From positions 1-55,956 of the forward strand of contig JAWKUA010000032.1 of the NCBI GenBank assembly GCA_041398785.1: 55,956 nucleotides of DNA, in the 5' to 3' direction. The stretch is from Planctomycetaceae bacterium. Its GTDB lineage: Bacteria > Planctomycetota > Planctomycetia > Planctomycetales > Planctomycetaceae. Below are positions 10,594 through 19,200 of the stretch, piece by piece. The position numbers were made by a program, and so were the translations under genes. The notes under the pieces are model-generated. The model did no database searches, had not been told where the DNA came from, and saw nothing but the letters and a program-made list of their open reading frames with translations. The stretch's first letter is position 1, and every line of letters starts with the position of its first letter.

Positions 10594-11245
10594 ATGATGC
10601 CGCGAAGCGTGATCAATCTTGTGCTGCTGATCGGCTTGGCCTATGCACTGGTTGTGCTGGGAGCGGCGGCCAGTACCTGGCGGCTGCCCGATGATGAACG
10701 GGGTACGCGCCGCAGCAGCCGATTGCCTATTCGCACCGTCTGCATGCCGGAGAACTGGGAATTGACTGCCGGTTTTGCCATTCCGCGGCCGAACGGGGTC
10801 GGCATGCAGGGATTCCTGCGGCCGACGTCTGCCTGAAGTGCCATAAGTACGTCACCGGTTCGTTTGAACTATTGCAGCAGGAACTGACCAGAGCGGACAA
10901 AGAAAAACGAAAGCCGCAGACCATCATTTCCGACGATCTGCGACCGTTCTACGCAGCACTCGGAATCGAAAACCCGCAGCAGCCGGTGCTCGATCCAGAG
11001 GCGGGTATTCCGTGGGTGCGGGTCCACAATCTCCCGGACTACGTCGCGTTCGATCATCGGTCGCATGTGGCCGCGGGGAGTGTCCTGTCAGAAGTGTCAC
11101 GGACCGGTGGAATCGATGGAACGGATTCGTCAGGTCGAATCGCTGTCGATGGGCTGGTGTGTGGTGTCATCGTGAAGCAACGGAACAGGGCATCAACGGT
11201 CACCCTGTCAATGCTTCGCTGAATTGTTCGACCTGCCACTACTGA
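10594..11245 (+). CDS. actA: Alternative complex III subunit A, pentahaem cytochrome c, frameshifted
   Basis: Periplasmic multihaem cytochrome with one N-terminal membrane anchor (SVINLVLLIGLAYALVVLGA). Five haem motifs can be recovered: CRFCH, CLKCH, CQKCH, a CV?CH that has lost one base near 11160, and CSTCH just before the stop at 11245. Five haems match ActA of alternative complex III. Frame changes are needed near 10700, 11078 and 11162. The text PIAYSHRLHAGELGIDC and VAFDHRSHVAAG is typical of this family, where an upstream histidine supplies the sixth haem ligand. In the complex it takes electrons from the Fe-S subunit ActB and hands them on to soluble or attached cytochromes. It lies 63 nt after the second narK and 9 nt before actB. 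Confidence 0.82.
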
Positions 11246-11254
11246 GCCTCAACC

Positions 11255-14200
11255 ATGACCGATGCAGCTCAACCGATTTACTGGAAAAGCCTTTCCGTAC
11301 TCAACGGTGCGAACGGAAGAACCGGTCTGCAGCAGCAGCCCGGCCGCCGTCCCGAACCGGCTGCGGGAATGAGCCGCCGACATTTTCTCGAAGTCGCCGG
11401 GTTCTCACTTTCCCTAAGCACCTTTGTCGGCTGTGGTCGAGCGCCGGTCGCGATCGCCCTGCCTCTGGTCGAGCAGCCTGAAGGCACGATTCCGGGCCGG
11501 GCTCTGCACTTTGCCACCACGTGCGGCGGATGTACCGCCGGCTGCGGACTGCTGGCGACAGTACGCGATGGTCGACCGCTGAAGATGGAAGGACTCCCGG
11601 AACATCCCGGATCACGCGGCGGACTCTGCGCTGTCGGCCAGGCGCAGACGATCGGTCTGTACGACAGCCTGCGTTTCACACAACCGCTGGTCGGTCAGCA
11701 GCAGAGTGACTGGGAAACCATTGATAAGCAGATCATCGCGGCCCTGGAAAAGCTGCGATCGGGCGGTGGAGCCGTTCGGTTGGTAACCGGCACGGTGACC
11801 AGCCCGACGCTGAAGGCAGCCATCGACGCATTTCTCGGTTCGTTCGCGGACGCACGCCACGTGGTATGGGACGCCGTCAGCAGTTCCGCGATTCTCGACG
11901 CACACGCAAAGACGCAGGGAGTTCGTGTGTTGCCGCAATACCGATTTGATCAGGCGGAAGTCATCGTCTCCCTGGGTGCCGACTTTCTGGGTACGTGGAT
12001 CTCTCCCGTTGAATTCACCGCCGGATGGCGAACGCGACGATCGCCGACGCCGGAGCATCCGGAGATGTCGTGGCACGCCCAGCTTGAAGGACGAATGTCA
12101 CTCAGCGGCTGCAAAGCCGACCGGCGCATACGTGTTTCGCCACACAACTACGGTGCCGTGCTGAGTCGACTTTATGTTGATCTGTCCGCCCGTGCGGGAA
12201 CACCCGTCGACTCCGCCGAATCGCAGCAGCACGTTTTGGCGGATCCGACGCACGAGGAACTGGCCGACCGGTTGTGGAACGCCCGCGGAAGCGCGCTGGT
12301 AATCTCTGACAGCCAGGATGTCCGCGTGCAGGTCCTGGTAAACGGCATCAATCATCTGCTGCAGGGATATGGAGCCACTCTGAACGTCGAACGCCCCAGC
12401 TTTCAGAAACAGGGAAGCGACGCGGCTCTGCTGCAATTGCTGGAGGAACTGAAGTCCGGCAGCGTGCAGGCGCTGTTCGTCTGCGGCGTTGATCCGATTC
12501 ACAGTCTGCCCGATGCGAAGGGGCTGACGGAAGCCATCGGGAAGGTGCCGCTGGTCGTCAGCACGGCTGAGCGTGAAGATGACTTCTCGGTACTGGCAGG
12601 CTATGTCTGTCCGGACCATCATCCGCTGGAGTCGTGGCTGGATGCTGAACCGGTCGATGGGCAACTCAGTCTGTCGCAGCCGCTGCTGCAGCCCCTCGGT
12701 CAGACGCGATCGCTTCTCGAGTCGCTGGCGGCCTGGACCGGGACACCGGCAACGGCACAGGAGATCCTGCAGCGACACTGGCGTGAACAGATACTTCCGC
12801 GGGCCGAAGCACAGGAGTTTCAGCAGTTCTGGGACCGGTCGCTGCACGACGGCGTGGTCACCGTGCCGCCGAACGGAGTCGCGGTCGGGGAGTTTCAGTC
12901 ATCGGCAGTGGACCTGCTTCCGGCAGAGGAGGAAGGGTGGGGGCTGGAACTCTTTTCCCGAGTCGGATTGCCCTGCAGCCGCCACGCTCACAATCCCTGG
13001 CTGCAGGAACTTCCGGACCCGATTACAAAGACGACCTGGGACAACTTTGTCGCCCTGTCACCGAAAGCTGCCGCCGAATTGGGTGTGACCGACGGCGATC
13101 TCGTTCGCGTGTCGTTGCCCGACAACGGCGATGCCGTGGAACTGCCCGCCGTCGTTCAGCCGGGACAGCACGATCGGGTCGTCGCCATTCCGCTCGGTTA
13201 CGGTGTGCGCGGGACCGATCGGTTTTCCCACATCGGCCCCCGATGGCTCGAAGCTCGTCCCACAGTCGCTCGGGGTGAGCGAATCGGAAAGAACGCTGCG
13301 CCGCTGTTGGCGCTGGAGTCGGACAGCGTGCGGTATTTCCGCAGCGGTGTGAAGGTCACCGCGACCGGCCGGCATTATGACCTCGCGACGACTCAGGAAC
13401 ACCACTCGCTGGAAGTCCCGCCGCGCGTGGCACCGCATGGTGCCGGGATGCGGGAGCCGATCCAGGAGACGACGCTGCCGCAGTTTGCCGCAGATCCGTC
13501 GGCAGGAACTCCGCAGCACCACGAATTCGGGCCGGATTTGTGGCCCGACGATCACCCCCGCACGGGGCACGCCTGGGGAATGGTGATTGATCTGAACGCC
13601 TGCACGGGCTGTTCGGCCTGCGTGATTGCCTGTCAGGCGGAAAACAACGTTCCCGTCGTCGGCCGGGACGAAGTGCTGCGGCAGCGCGAAATGCACTGGA
13701 TCCGGCTGGACCGGTATTACTCAGGTGACGGCGACGACGTTGATGTCGCGCATCAGCCGATGATGTGCCAGCACTGCGGGAACGCTCCCTGTGAAACGGT
13801 CTGTCCGGTTCTCGCGACGGTCCACAGTGATGAAGGACTGAACGATCAGGCTTACAACCGCTGCGTCGGCACGCGGTACTGCGCCAACAACTGCCCGTAT
13901 AAGGTGCGCCGCTTCAACTGGTTCGATTATCCGCACGAGGATTCGCTGCAGAATCTGGTTCTCAATCCGGACGTGACGGTTCGTGCACGCGGGGTGATGG
14001 AGAAGTGCTCGATGTGCGTGCAGCGGATCGAAGAGGGCAAGGCGGAGGCCTCGCGACTGGGGATGCCCGTCGCCGACGGATCCATTCGTACAGCCTGCCA
14101 GCAGTCGTGTCCGGCACAGGCAATCGTCTTCGGTGACATGAATGACTCGGAAAGCGCGGTGTCGCAGGCAGCGGCGGGTCCCGGGAGGTTTGGTGTGCTG

Positions 14201-14371
14201 GAGGAATTCAATTTCCGGCCGGCGGTCTCATACCTGCGGACTGTGAGAAACCGAGCGGATGCTGAGACGGACTCACATTCCGGAGAGGAGTCCGACTCAT
14301 GTCTAGCACTCCTCCTCACTTCGTCCTCCGCTGATCTCCGGCGAAAAATCTCTCGCCGACGTGACGAATGA
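11255..14371 (+). CDS. actB: Alternative complex III subunit B, molybdopterin-like domain fused to a ferredoxin-like domain
   Basis: Fusion of an oxidoreductase-like domain (about residues 80-740) and a four-cluster Fe-S domain (about 765-985). A twin-arginine motif, SRRHFLEVAGF at residues 40-50, followed by a hydrophobic run ending in FVGC, indicates Tat export, possibly as a lipoprotein. The Fe-S domain shows CTGCSACVIACQ, CQHCGNAPCETVCPV, CVGTRYCANNCPYK and CSMCVQ with CQQSCP; 15 cysteines fit three [4Fe-4S] and one [3Fe-4S], as in ActB. Unusually, the first domain keeps C90, C93, C97 and C125, the FS0 pattern of true molybdoenzymes, which canonical ActB lacks. The long frame is intact, but its last 24 codons overlap actC, so the true stop may have been lost to an indel near 14290. 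Confidence 0.85.
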   Translation: MTDAAQPIYWKSLSVLNGANGRTGLQQQPGRRPEPAAGMSRRHFLEVAGFSLSLSTFVGCGRAPVAIALPLVEQPEGTIPGRALHFATTCGGCTAGCGLLATVRDGRPLKMEGLPEHPGSRGGLCAVGQAQTIGLYDSLRFTQPLVGQQQSDWETIDKQIIAALEKLRSGGGAVRLVTGTVTSPTLKAAIDAFLGSFADARHVVWDAVSSSAILDAHAKTQGVRVLPQYRFDQAEVIVSLGADFLGTWISPVEFTAGWRTRRSPTPEHPEMSWHAQLEGRMSLSGCKADRRIRVSPHNYGAVLSRLYVDLSARAGTPVDSAESQQHVLADPTHEELADRLWNARGSALVISDSQDVRVQVLVNGINHLLQGYGATLNVERPSFQKQGSDAALLQLLEELKSGSVQALFVCGVDPIHSLPDAKGLTEAIGKVPLVVSTAEREDDFSVLAGYVCPDHHPLESWLDAEPVDGQLSLSQPLLQPLGQTRSLLESLAAWTGTPATAQEILQRHWREQILPRAEAQEFQQFWDRSLHDGVVTVPPNGVAVGEFQSSAVDLLPAEEEGWGLELFSRVGLPCSRHAHNPWLQELPDPITKTTWDNFVALSPKAAAELGVTDGDLVRVSLPDNGDAVELPAVVQPGQHDRVVAIPLGYGVRGTDRFSHIGPRWLEARPTVARGERIGKNAAPLLALESDSVRYFRSGVKVTATGRHYDLATTQEHHSLEVPPRVAPHGAGMREPIQETTLPQFAADPSAGTPQHHEFGPDLWPDDHPRTGHAWGMVIDLNACTGCSACVIACQAENNVPVVGRDEVLRQREMHWIRLDRYYSGDGDDVDVAHQPMMCQHCGNAPCETVCPVLATVHSDEGLNDQAYNRCVGTRYCANNCPYKVRRFNWFDYPHEDSLQNLVLNPDVTVRARGVMEKCSMCVQRIEEGKAEASRLGMPVADGSIRTACQQSCPAQAIVFGDMNDSESAVSQAAAGPGRFGVLEEFNFRPAVSYLRTVRNRADAETDSHSGEESDSCLALLLTSSSADLRRKISRRRDE

Positions 14372-15690
14372 CATCTGCGCACCCATGGAGGCACAGCCCA
14401 CCGCCTGGTGGTGGGGAGCGTTCGCGGCGGCAGTGACGGCACTTGTTGTCGGAATTGCAGCGGTGTGGTATCAGCTCGCGGTCGGCATCGGCACCTGGGG
14501 ACTCAACAAAACGGTCGGCTGGGGTTTCGACATCACCAACTTCGTCTTCTGGGTCGGAATCGGACACGCCGGCACGCTGATTTCGGCCGTGCTGTTCCTG
14601 TTCCGACAGAAGTGGCGCACGGCCGTCAACCGCTCCGCCGAAGCCATGGCGATCTTCGCCGTCTGTTGTGCGGGAATCTTTCCGCTGATTCACATGGGCC
14701 GCACATGGCTGGCTTACTGGATGCTTCCTTATCCCAACACTCGCGGCTCGTTGTGGCTGAACTTCAAATCGCCGCTGTTATGGGATGTGTTCGCAATCTC
14801 GACCTATCTCGCGATTTCGGCCGTGTTCTGGTACGTCGGGCTGATTCCCGACCTCGCCACAATCCGCGACCGATCGGCGCCTGGCTGGCCGGCACGCGCA
14901 TCACAGGATTGCTCTCGCTTGGCTGGGACGGATCCGCTCACACCTGGCAGCCGCTATGAAACGGTGTACATGCTGCTGGCGGGACTGGCGACGCCGCTGG
15001 TTTTTTCGGTCCATACGATTGTGAGTATGGACTTTGCGACATCCGTTATACCCGGCTGGCATACCACGATTTTCCCTCCGTACTTTGTGGCGGGGCGATT
15101 TTCAGCGGACTGGCGATGGTAATCACTCTGATGATTATCGCTCGCAAGACCATGCGGCTGGAAGCCTATGTGACGCACACTCATATCGAGCGTATGGCAC
15201 TGCTGATGCTGTCCATGGGCAGCATTGTCGGGCTTGCGTACGGAACGGAGTTCTTCATGGCTGCCTACAGCGGCAATCCGTATGAACAGTTCGTTTTTCT
15301 TAACCGGGCAGCGGGACCGATGGCCGGGCCTACTGGACCATGGTGACCTGCAATGTTGTGATCCCGCAGTTGCTGTGGTTTCGATCCGTGCGAACGAAGT
15401 TGCCTCTGGTGTTTGTGATCGCGATCCTGGTGAACGTCGGCATGTGGTTTGAGCGGTTTGTGATCATCGTGACCAGTCTGCATCGCGATTTCCTGCCGTC
15501 GAGCTGGGCACATTACGCACCGACGACAATCGAAATCGCCACATTCATCGGCAGCTTCGGGCTGTTCTTCACCTGCTTTCTGCTGTTCTGTCGAATTGCC
15601 CCGGCGATCGCCATCGCTGAGGTCAAAGGGGCCGCCCATCTGCCCAAAGTGCCCGTTCCGCAAACGGCACGGGAGGAACGAGCCGCATGA
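14299..15690 (+). CDS. actC: Alternative complex III subunit C, NrfD-like quinol-binding membrane protein, frameshifted
   Basis: Polytopic NrfD/PsrC-family subunit, the probable quinol oxidation site of the complex. ATG 14299 stands behind GGAGAGGAG and gives MSSTPPHFVLR before a one-base break near 14334. The text then resumes with LISGEKSLADVTNDI and membrane helices such as WWGAFAAAVTALVVGIAAVW and ITNFVFWVGIGHAGTLISA. Further breaks occur near 14880, 14955, 15105 and 15330; the missing pieces (LAGTRITGLLSLGWDGSAHT and FSGLAMVITLMIIARKTM) are present in other frames. The final part, FRSVRTKLPLVFVIAILVNVGMW, ends at TGA 15688-15690, overlapping actD as ATGA. HIGH similarity in order and content to actC of other bacteria is recognised by motif, not alignment. 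Confidence 0.82.
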
Positions 15691-16220
15691 GCCAACGGTT
15701 TCTGCAATCCAGTTTCCGTCACGAGTCTGACCTGCTGGCCGCGGTTGATGCGGTCCGCCGGAGAGGATGGAAAATCGTTGACGCGTACACTCCGTATGCC
15801 GTTCACGGACTGGACCGGGCGATGGGACTTCGCCCGTCACGTCTCCCGTGGGTCTGCCTGCTCGGCGGTTTGATCGGGGCGGTCGGCATGCTGTGGTTCG
15901 AGCACTGGACGATGGCGATTGCCTGGCCGGTCAACGTGGGCGGCAAGCCGTGGAATTCCCTTCCGTCAGACGCACCGGTGGCCTTCGAAGCCGCCGTACT
16001 GCTGGCGAGTTCGGTTCGGTCTTTGCCCTGTTCGCTGTCAGTCGGTTGTATCCCGGCCGTCGCGCTTCGGGTTCCCGATCGGCGCAACACCGACGACCGG
16101 TTTGTGCTGCTGATCACTCAGACAGACGCGGCCTTCGACTTTCCCGGGCGGCTCGTTTCCTGCAAGAGTTTCGACGCTGTGGACACTCACGAATTCGTTG
16201 ACGACGGAGGCCGCGAATGA
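15687..16220 (+). CDS. actD: Alternative complex III subunit D (DUF3341-like), frameshifted
   Basis: Small membrane subunit with two transmembrane helices. The N-terminal half (FRHESDLLAAVDAVRRRGWKIVDAYTPYAVHGLDRAMGL) followed by PSRLPWVCLLGGLIGAVGML is characteristic of the DUF3341 family found as ActD. The conserved phrase VNVGGKPWNSLPSDAPVAFEA follows. Two frame changes near 16015 and 16065 interrupt the second helix; the lost text FGSVFALFAVSRLYPGR is in another frame. The C-terminus, DDRFVLLITQTDAAFD, returns to the original frame and ends at 16218-16220. Start ATG 15687 overlaps the actC stop and follows GGGAGGAACG. Confidence 0.8.
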   Translation: MSQRFLQSSFRHESDLLAAVDAVRRRGWKIVDAYTPYAVHGLDRAMGLRPSRLPWVCLLGGLIGAVGMLWFEHWTMAIAWPVNVGGKPWNSLPSDAPVAFEAAVLLASSVRSLPCSLSVGCIPAVALRVPDRRNTDDRFVLLITQTDAAFDFPGRLVSCKSFDAVDTHEFVDDGGRE

Positions 16221-16981
16221 ATTCCCATCGCCTGACGATCGTTCTGTCAGCGGCGCTTGTTGGCGGTTCTCGCCCTGATGGCACTTGCGGGTCACGACCT
16301 GACGCAGCCAAACCGCGAGTTCCTGCCGGATATGAAACGATCCGCGCTGCAGGCATTTGAAGCGACTGCCGTGTTCCCCAACGGCCGCTGCCAGCAGACC
16401 CACGTTCCCGGGACAATTCCGCGAGGAATTCTCCCGCTGCACTATACAGCCGCCAAAGAGGACGCTGTCCGGGCGGGCGATGAACTGGTCAATCCGTACC
16501 ATCAGCCCGCTGCTGACTCGCCCGCGCGTGAAAACGAGCCGGCAACCGTACCGGTCAGCGAGCCGGCAACGGGGCCGGTCGGTAAGCCGGCGGGGAATTC
16601 GGCGACGGGCCCGGCCGCGGAACTGACCGCGTCAACGCAGCGGGGTGAAGCGGTTTACCGGATCTACTGCGTGTCGTGTCATGGTCCCGGCGGTGCGGGT
16701 GACGGGCCGGTGGCTCAGCCGCGGCTTTCCGCCACCTCCGCCGCTGCCGACGGGCAAGTCCGTTCAGATGAAAGACGGACACCTGTTTCACATCCTGACG
16801 TACGGCCGGGAAGTATGGCTCCGATGACAGCGCGCTCGATCGGAACCAGCGGTGGGACGTCATCAACTTTGTACGTTCCCTCCAGGCAAAGGTTGCCGCT
16901 GCCGCCGCCGCCTCTGCCGGCGCGGCTGCTCCTCCCGCAGGCGATGCTTCGTCCGATTCTCCTTCTCGAACCCAGCCATGA
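16217..16981 (+). CDS. actE: Alternative complex III subunit E, monohaem cytochrome c, frameshifted
   Basis: Periplasmic cytochrome c subunit that accepts electrons from ActA. ATG 16217 overlaps the actD stop. The N-terminus MNSHRLTIVLSAALV leads, after a break near 16262, into AVLALMALAGHDLTQPNREFLPDM and the conserved FPNGRCQQTHVPGTIPRG. A spacer rich in Pro, Ala and Glu (about 16500-16630, with three runs related to EPATVPVSEPATGPVGKPAG) precedes the haem motif CVSCHGPGGAGDGPVA. Further breaks near 16722 and 16818 separate FPPPPPLPTGKSVQMKDGHL and RWDVINFVRSLQAK. An alanine-rich tail ends in TGA 16979-16981, overlapping actF. Confidence 0.8.
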
Positions 16982-18149
16982 TGAGTGCTGTTGACAGCAG
17001 GGATCTTCCCGCAACACGGTTTCGGTCGGCGTTCGCGGTTGCTCTGGCCGGGATGGCTGCGATCGGAATCTCCGCGACCGTCGCGCCGGAACGTGCCTGG
17101 GCCGGTGCGCTGCTGACGGCTTACTACCTGTTGACGCTCGGCCTGGGCGGCGCCGTGTTTATTGCTGTGGCGAATGTCACCGGTGCCGGTTGGCACACGG
17201 CAATCCGCCGCGTCCCCGAAGCTCTGGCCGGGCTGCTGCCTGTCGGCGGCCTGCTCGTACTCACACTGCTGTTTGTGCAGTTGCCGCGTTACAGTTGGCA
17301 TGCTCACGGCCACGGTGATCCGGGCACGTTCTGGTTTAAGGAAAGGTGGCTGTCACCCGCATTCCTCAGCATTCGGGCGGTTGTTTATGTGGGCCTGTGG
17401 TTCGCATTTACAACTCGTCTGGTTTCGATGTCGAGGATCAGGACCGGCTGCTTACTACTGCATCGCACCGCACGGGAGTCGCAACTTCCGCCGTCTTTCT
17501 GGCTCTGTTTGCCGTCACCTTTTCGCTGGCATCGATCGACTGGATCATGGCACTGGAACCGCTCTGGTTCAGCACCATGTGGGGTGTTTACCATTTCTCC
17601 GGCATGTTTCAGGCAGCGCTTGGCCGGTTTAGTGATCGGCGGTGTGTTCCTGCGTCGCAACGGGCCGCTGCAGGGGGTATTCCGAGACGAACACCTGCAC
17701 GATCTGGGCAAACTGCTGCTGGGATTCAGTTGCTTCTGGATGTACATCTGGTTCTGTCAGTACATGCTGATCTGGTATTCGAACATCCCGGAGGAGACGG
17801 TCTACTTCGCCCGCCGACTTCAGGGAGGCTGGGGGCCGATGGTCATCGCGAGTCTGGTGCTGAACTGGGTGATTCCGTTCTTCGTGCTGCTGCCGCGGGA
17901 GAGTAAACGCAGCGAGAAGATCATGCTGCGGGTGGCATGGATCGTGCTCATCGGACGCTGGATCGATCTGTCGGTGATGATCTATCCCCCGTGGTCGGCG
18001 ATGTTCCCGCTTTGGGAATTCCTGAAATCGCCGGAATCGTCGCGGGAATGAGCCTGGCATTCCGACTGTTCGACGTCTCATTCCGCCGAGCCGCCCCGGT
18101 GCCGCTGCAGGATCCGCTTCTGCAGGAAAGCCTGCAATACATGAATTGA
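16978..18149 (+). CDS. actF: Alternative complex III subunit F, NrfD-like membrane protein, frameshifted
   Basis: Second NrfD-type integral membrane subunit. Start ATG 16978 (or the adjacent ATG 16981) overlaps the actE stop. Helices include AWAGALLTAYYLLTLGLGGA and AGLLPVGGLLVLTLLFVQLP. Two compensating frame changes near 17435 and 17622 hide the segment FLALFAVTFSLASIDWIMAL and EPLWFSTMWGVYHFSGMF; the latter phrase is strongly conserved in ActF. The original frame then gives FWMYIWFCQYMLIWYSNIPE, also typical. A last break near 18015 moves the end to FRLFDVSFRRAAPVPLQDP and the stop at 18147-18149. No cytochrome oxidase gene follows, although act operons often continue into cox genes. Confidence 0.82.
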
Positions 18150-18627
18150 TGCCCCTGCGAGCATCAGGCTTTCGTCAATTCCCCCGGGAGTCAGGAAACG
18201 CCGGGAAGCGTCAACACACTGAGTGGTACTTCGGCTTTGTCAGCAGCTCTCGTTGGTGACAGACAGGTGCTGCAGAGCAGTCGTCGAGCGCGCGACCCAA
18301 ACGCCACGTCCTTCCGCCTCGGGGCACGTATTCCGCGCTCGCTGCTTCTCCCGACATCCCGACACTCCCACTTCACATTCACGTCACCTGCTTCTTCGGG
18401 ACAATCCGGACCATGTTTCTATGAGCACTCTCGGCGAAAAACGCTGCGCGATGAGGAAAAGCTTTCTTCGAAGCAGGGATCTGAAATAAGCCTTGCGCGC
18501 TCATGACGAACCGACCTGTGTTGCGAACTCGGATCCGGAAATGCTGCAGGTGTGACTTCGAACGAAGCGGTTCTCGGGACGGGGGTGTGAGAGTCGTTCC
18601 GGGGTTGATCGACTGGTCGCGCAGTGA
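18150..18627. other. Intergenic stretch after actF, no gene seen
   Basis: No convincing coding frame. A short imperfect hairpin (TGATGC/GCATCA, 18147-18166) overlaps the actF stop codon and is followed by GGCTTTCG; it is too weak to call a terminator. The remainder separates the respiratory cluster from the convergent mobile-element genes. Confidence 0.5.
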
Positions 18628-19200
18628 TCAGTTGGGGGAACGGGACTGAAGGTGATGTTTCCCGGCGGCAGATTGTGGTGTTGTTTGCCTCGGTGAGATC
18701 ACGCGAATCTCGGTCACGACGCAGTCGTTTTCGTTGCTGAATGCCGCGGTGCGGTCGGATTGGGTGATGGTGGCGGCTCGGTGGTGGCAGAGGTGGGTGA
18801 ACAGGCGGGTGAGGTTTTGGCCGTGGATGGTGACGACGGTGCTGCCGAAGTGCAGGGTGATGTTTGTGGACGGGTCGTCGGTGTGGAGGCGGGTCAGCAG
18901 CGAGTACGGGAAGGCTTCGATTTCGCCGCTGGCTTTGTGAAACGCGAGCATCATTTGCGGATGGCGGCTGATGCGGCCGTGGGCGAAGGCGGTGTAGTCG
19001 TTGTCGGGGATTTCGTCGTTCGGAACGTTGTCGTCGGAGACGCCTTCATGAGGACCGTCGCTGTCGCGAGCGGCGTCGGCGGTCAGGCCGGCGGTGAAGT
19101 CCGGGAGGACGGTTGGCCGCGGCGTGTTGGAATCCGCGGCCGGTCTGCGGTGGCGGATGTTCGGGTCGAGGAGTCGGTCGAGCGTGCTGCTATCGTTCAT
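18628..19200 (-). CDS. Hypothetical protein encoded with the relaxase
   Basis: 190-residue protein of unknown function, translated from ATG 19198-19200, which overlaps the relaxase stop by 11 bases, so the two are probably translationally coupled. The N-terminal 75 residues are low-complexity and acidic (SDDNVPNDEIPDNDYTAFAH). The central 80 residues look folded, with MMLAFHKASGEIEAFPYSLL and STNITLHFGSTVVTIHGQNL, mixed beta strands and a closing helix (LTRLFTHLCHHRAATI). No catalytic motif was recognised. Its position after a MobF relaxase suggests an accessory role in transfer, which is inference only. Confidence 0.65.
   Translation of the reverse strand: MNDSSTLDRLLDPNIRHRRPAADSNTPRPTVLPDFTAGLTADAARDSDGPHEGVSDDNVPNDEIPDNDYTAFAHGRISRHPQMMLAFHKASGEIEAFPYSLLTRLHTDDPSTNITLHFGSTVVTIHGQNLTRLFTHLCHHRAATITQSDRTAAFSNENDCVVTEIRVISPRQTTPQSAAGKHHLQSRSPN

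Noticed and set aside
2060..18020. Programmed frameshifting as the cause of the breaks
   Set aside because: The breaks are scattered, differ in context and occur in genes with no history of recoding; error or recent mutation explains them better.
18147..18166. Terminator after actF
   Set aside because: Only a 6-bp stem overlapping the stop codon and no T-run.
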